A stretch of 8,138 nt of DNA from JBEIUL01 sp044356865. GTDB lineage: Bacteria > Planctomycetota > Phycisphaerae > Phycisphaerales > SM1A02. The notes under the pieces are model-generated. The model saw nothing but the letters and a program-made list of their open reading frames with translations, was not told the origin of the DNA and ran no database searches. Positions 6,303 to 8,138 of this stretch are shown here, in pieces. The stretch is from contig JBIKVN010000144.1 in NCBI GenBank assembly GCA_044356865.1, positions 1 through 8,138 on the forward strand, given 5' to 3'. Position numbers and translations under genes: made by a program. Position 1 is the first letter of the stretch. Each line of letters begins with the position of its first letter.

Positions 6303-7862
6303 TCACTCGTACTGGCCGCGGTCTGCGATCGCGAAGTCGTGCAGCGTCGCGAGCTCGGTCGCCGACAGCCGCGGCAGGCGCTCGAGCCGCTCGATGATCG
6401 GCTCGGGACGGTCGCTCGCGAGGGCGCCGAGCAGGCGGAACTTCGCAGCGAGGATGTCCTTCAGGTTCGCGGTGGTGTTCCGGGCGTGGCCCGAGGGGTA
6501 CATGACCAGGCCGCTGTCGAGCGTCTTGCCGTCGTCGAGGGTCATCACGAGCGAGGTCGGGATGCCGTCCGGGTAGCGCCGGTCGTACTCGGGTCCGCCG
6601 TGGGCGAAGTCGATCTTGGCCATCAGGGCCCGCGTCGCAGGATCCTTGATCGCGTCGGGGCCGTAGTCGTGCGGCGAGAGCATGAGCGTCTTCCACGCCG
6701 AGTCGTTCCCGGAAACCAGGGCATCGACGCCCTTCGCCTTCGCGTGCTCGATCGCCTTGCGCAGCAGCGTCGACACGATGTAGACCATCGAGTGGTCGGC
6801 CGACTGCCGCGTCTTCGGGTCGCGCTTGGCCGGGTCGCCGATGATGCCGAAGGCCGGCTCGTAGGCCACGATCCGCATCGACTTGATGGAATCGGGCCGC
6901 GAGAGCACCGCGGGATTCGCCCGGACGAGGTCGATGAGGCCCTGCAGGGCACCCGCCGACTGGTGCTCGTAGAGGCCGAGCTTGAAGTGCATGCCCATCA
7001 CGGCGAAATCGGCGCCGGAGTGGCTCAGCACGAGGTCAAACGGCGAGTCGCCCGAGGTCTTCACGAACTGGCGGAAGAGACTCTCGGGGTTGCGGAAGAT
7101 GTCGCGCGGCCCCAGGAACCCCCGCATCGACCGCTGCATGGCCAGCACCGCCGCCTCGGTCGAGATCGCGGCGCTCGCGCCCTTCGAGTCGGAGAGCTGC
7201 TTGCCCGCCCGGATCGCCCGCCACGGCACGTGGTGGGCGACGAACATGCCGATCGCGCTCTCGATCTCTTCGGGCTTCGCCCCGAGCATGGCGCCCCAGG
7301 TCGCGGCGCTGGCGATCGCCCCGTGCACCACGTGGTCGATCTTGTAGGTCTTGAGGCTGAACACCTCGGCGAGGCGGCCGCGGATCTCGTCGAGCAGGAT
7401 CATCCCGCGGAGGGCGTACGCGCCGTCCTTCCCGGCGACCTGCGCCGCGGCGATGGCGACCGGATAGAAGTCGTTGTGGCCGAACTCGCCGGCGACATGG
7501 CCGAGCTCGGGCCGGTAGCCGAAATTCGTGCCGTTCGAGTCCCACTCGCGGACCGCGCTCGAGTTCGCGACGATCGCCTTCTCGGGGGCGACCTTTCGCG
7601 TCGAGCCGAAGCAGGTCGCGCCGCCGTCCCGCAGGTACGACTCGGCCTCGGCCTTCAGCAGCGTCGGGGCGTTCGTGCGGAGGGCGAGGGCGCTGATGCC
7701 GCAAATCACGGCGTCGGTGTGGAAGAGGAGCGTCCGCTCGGCGACGCTCGCGTCGGGCTTCCCGATCTTGCCCGACATGAAGTCGACGGCGAACTGGCCG
7801 ATGCCGAGGGCTTGGTTGACGTTCCGGGGCAGCGAGACGGTGTCGGCAGAGGGAGTGCTCAT
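6303..7862 (-). CDS. MmgE/PrpD family protein (2-methylcitrate dehydratase-like)
   Basis: This 519-residue protein is of the MmgE/PrpD superfamily, whose known members dehydrate 2-methylcitrate (PrpD) or related tricarboxylates; some relatives act on other substrates. Visible family blocks are ANSSAVREWDSNGTNF (99-114), aligning with the Asp/Asn-rich active-site segment of PrpD; FGHNDFYPVAIAAAQ (128-141), matching the position of the GHPSD segment; LLDEIRGRLAE (156-166); HGAIASAATWGAMLG (180-194); DSKGASAAISTEAAVLA (225-241); FKLGLYEHQSAGAL (293-306); and ADHSMVYIVSTLLRKAI (355-371). The usual GHP(S/G)D is replaced by GHND, so it is not a standard PrpD. The ATG at 7860-7862 is preferred because a GGAAAG ribosome binding site precedes it (minus strand 7871-7866); a TTG at 7916 in the same frame has no such support. 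It follows the MeaB-like GTPase by 70 bases on the same strand, consistent with a shared role in propionate/methylmalonyl-CoA metabolism. The exact reaction is uncertain. Confidence 0.85.
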   Translation of the reverse strand: MSTPSADTVSLPRNVNQALGIGQFAVDFMSGKIGKPDASVAERTLLFHTDAVICGISALALRTNAPTLLKAEAESYLRDGGATCFGSTRKVAPEKAIVANSSAVREWDSNGTNFGYRPELGHVAGEFGHNDFYPVAIAAAQVAGKDGAYALRGMILLDEIRGRLAEVFSLKTYKIDHVVHGAIASAATWGAMLGAKPEEIESAIGMFVAHHVPWRAIRAGKQLSDSKGASAAISTEAAVLAMQRSMRGFLGPRDIFRNPESLFRQFVKTSGDSPFDLVLSHSGADFAVMGMHFKLGLYEHQSAGALQGLIDLVRANPAVLSRPDSIKSMRIVAYEPAFGIIGDPAKRDPKTRQSADHSMVYIVSTLLRKAIEHAKAKGVDALVSGNDSAWKTLMLSPHDYGPDAIKDPATRALMAKIDFAHGGPEYDRRYPDGIPTSLVMTLDDGKTLDSGLVMYPSGHARNTTANLKDILAAKFRLLGALASDRPEPIIERLERLPRLSATELATLHDFAIADRGQYE

Positions 7863-7932
7863 GGTCTTTCCGGAGTGCGAAAGGGGCTGGGATCGGTTCT
7901 GGAAACGGGTCGGCAAGCCGGACGGGCGGATC

Positions 7933-8138
7933 TCACCGGCGGGGAAAGAGCCCGTCGAGCAGTTCCACCACGCCCTTGCCTTGGGTCGCGATCGTCTCGT
8001 GGATCGGCCGGCCGCCCGCGATGTCGAGCAGCTCGCGCACGAGCTTCGCCTCGCCGGCGTGGTCGGCCTTGTTCACCACGAAGAGGTCGGCGATCTCGAG
8101 GATGCCGGCCTTGTCCATCTGCACGGCGTCGCCCATGC
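7933..8138 (-). CDS. MeaB/ArgK-family GTPase, C-terminal fragment (methylmalonyl-CoA mutase chaperone-like)
   Basis: The window holds the last 67 complete codons; the N-terminal part, including the Walker A loop, lies beyond the right edge. The segment GDAVQMDKAGILEIADLF ending in the G4 motif NKAD (22-25 of the visible part) is characteristic of MeaB/ArgK P-loop GTPases. These load and protect B12-dependent methylmalonyl-CoA mutase and related mutases. The partial codon at the edge is compatible with Gly before MetGly, as in the family's PGxGD motif. TQGKGVVELL (51-60) is the usual G5-side region. The protein then stops at FPRR, only 42 residues after NKAD, whereas typical members continue for about 100 residues, including a C-terminal dimerisation arm. 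The MmgE/PrpD gene downstream on the same strand supports a propionyl/methylmalonyl-CoA context. A different SIMIBI GTPase (HypB/UreG type) is less likely from the NKAD surroundings. Confidence 0.8.
   Translation of the reverse strand, partial: MGDAVQMDKAGILEIADLFVVNKADHAGEAKLVRELLDIAGGRPIHETIATQGKGVVELLDGLFPRR

Noticed and set aside
7863..7916. TTG start extending the MmgE/PrpD protein by 18 residues
   Set aside because: The added residues look unlike the family, and the ATG at 7862 has a GGAAAG ribosome binding site.

Overview
This is a GC-rich bacterial chromosomal segment (roughly two-thirds G+C by eye), densely packed with housekeeping and central-metabolism genes. Eight protein-coding genes are supported, two of them cut by the window edges. 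No tRNA, rRNA, CRISPR array, insertion sequence or phage gene is visible. Protein style suggests a Planctomycetota-like host: an extended SDR with a GGTAFLG start, a small DUF485 protein next to an ActP-type symporter, and a MmgE/PrpD protein with an EWDSNG...FGHNDFYP core. This assignment is inference only, as no marker gene is present.

Layout from left to right: the 3' end of ahcY (2-505, +), closed by a strong intrinsic terminator (533-570); an NAD(P)-dependent epimerase/dehydratase-like gene (637-1704, -); divergent from it, a two-gene unit of a small DUF485 membrane protein (1758-2000, +) and an ActP-type sodium/acetate symporter (1997-3772, +), joined by a GTGA stop/start overlap; convergent with that, a thiolase (3789-4973, -); divergent from the thiolase, class I fructose-1,6-bisphosphatase fbp (5085-6083, +), with a conspicuous hairpin just before its ribosome binding site; a 219-bp convergent intergenic region with an inverted pair of REP-like hairpins; then a MmgE/PrpD-family protein (6303-7862, -) lying behind the C-terminal end of a compact MeaB/ArgK-type GTPase (7933-8138, -).

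The genes fit a life on short organic acids. ActP-type import of acetate or similar acids, thiolase chemistry on acetyl-CoA/acetoacetyl-CoA, fructose bisphosphatase for gluconeogenesis, and a MeaB plus MmgE/PrpD pair pointing to propionate/methylmalonyl-CoA metabolism are mutually compatible. Apart from the DUF485-ActP unit and the MeaB-PrpD pair the genes alternate in strand, so they are not one operon.

I did not find a convincing new multi-gene system. The points most worth a second look are the REP-like pair at 6159-6280, whose two differences fall at paired stem positions; the 12-bp bulged hairpin at 5041-5069 before fbp; the roughly 127-residue hydrophilic insert in the symporter; a thiolase with altered substrate-loop motifs; and the unusually short C-terminal part of the MeaB-like GTPase.
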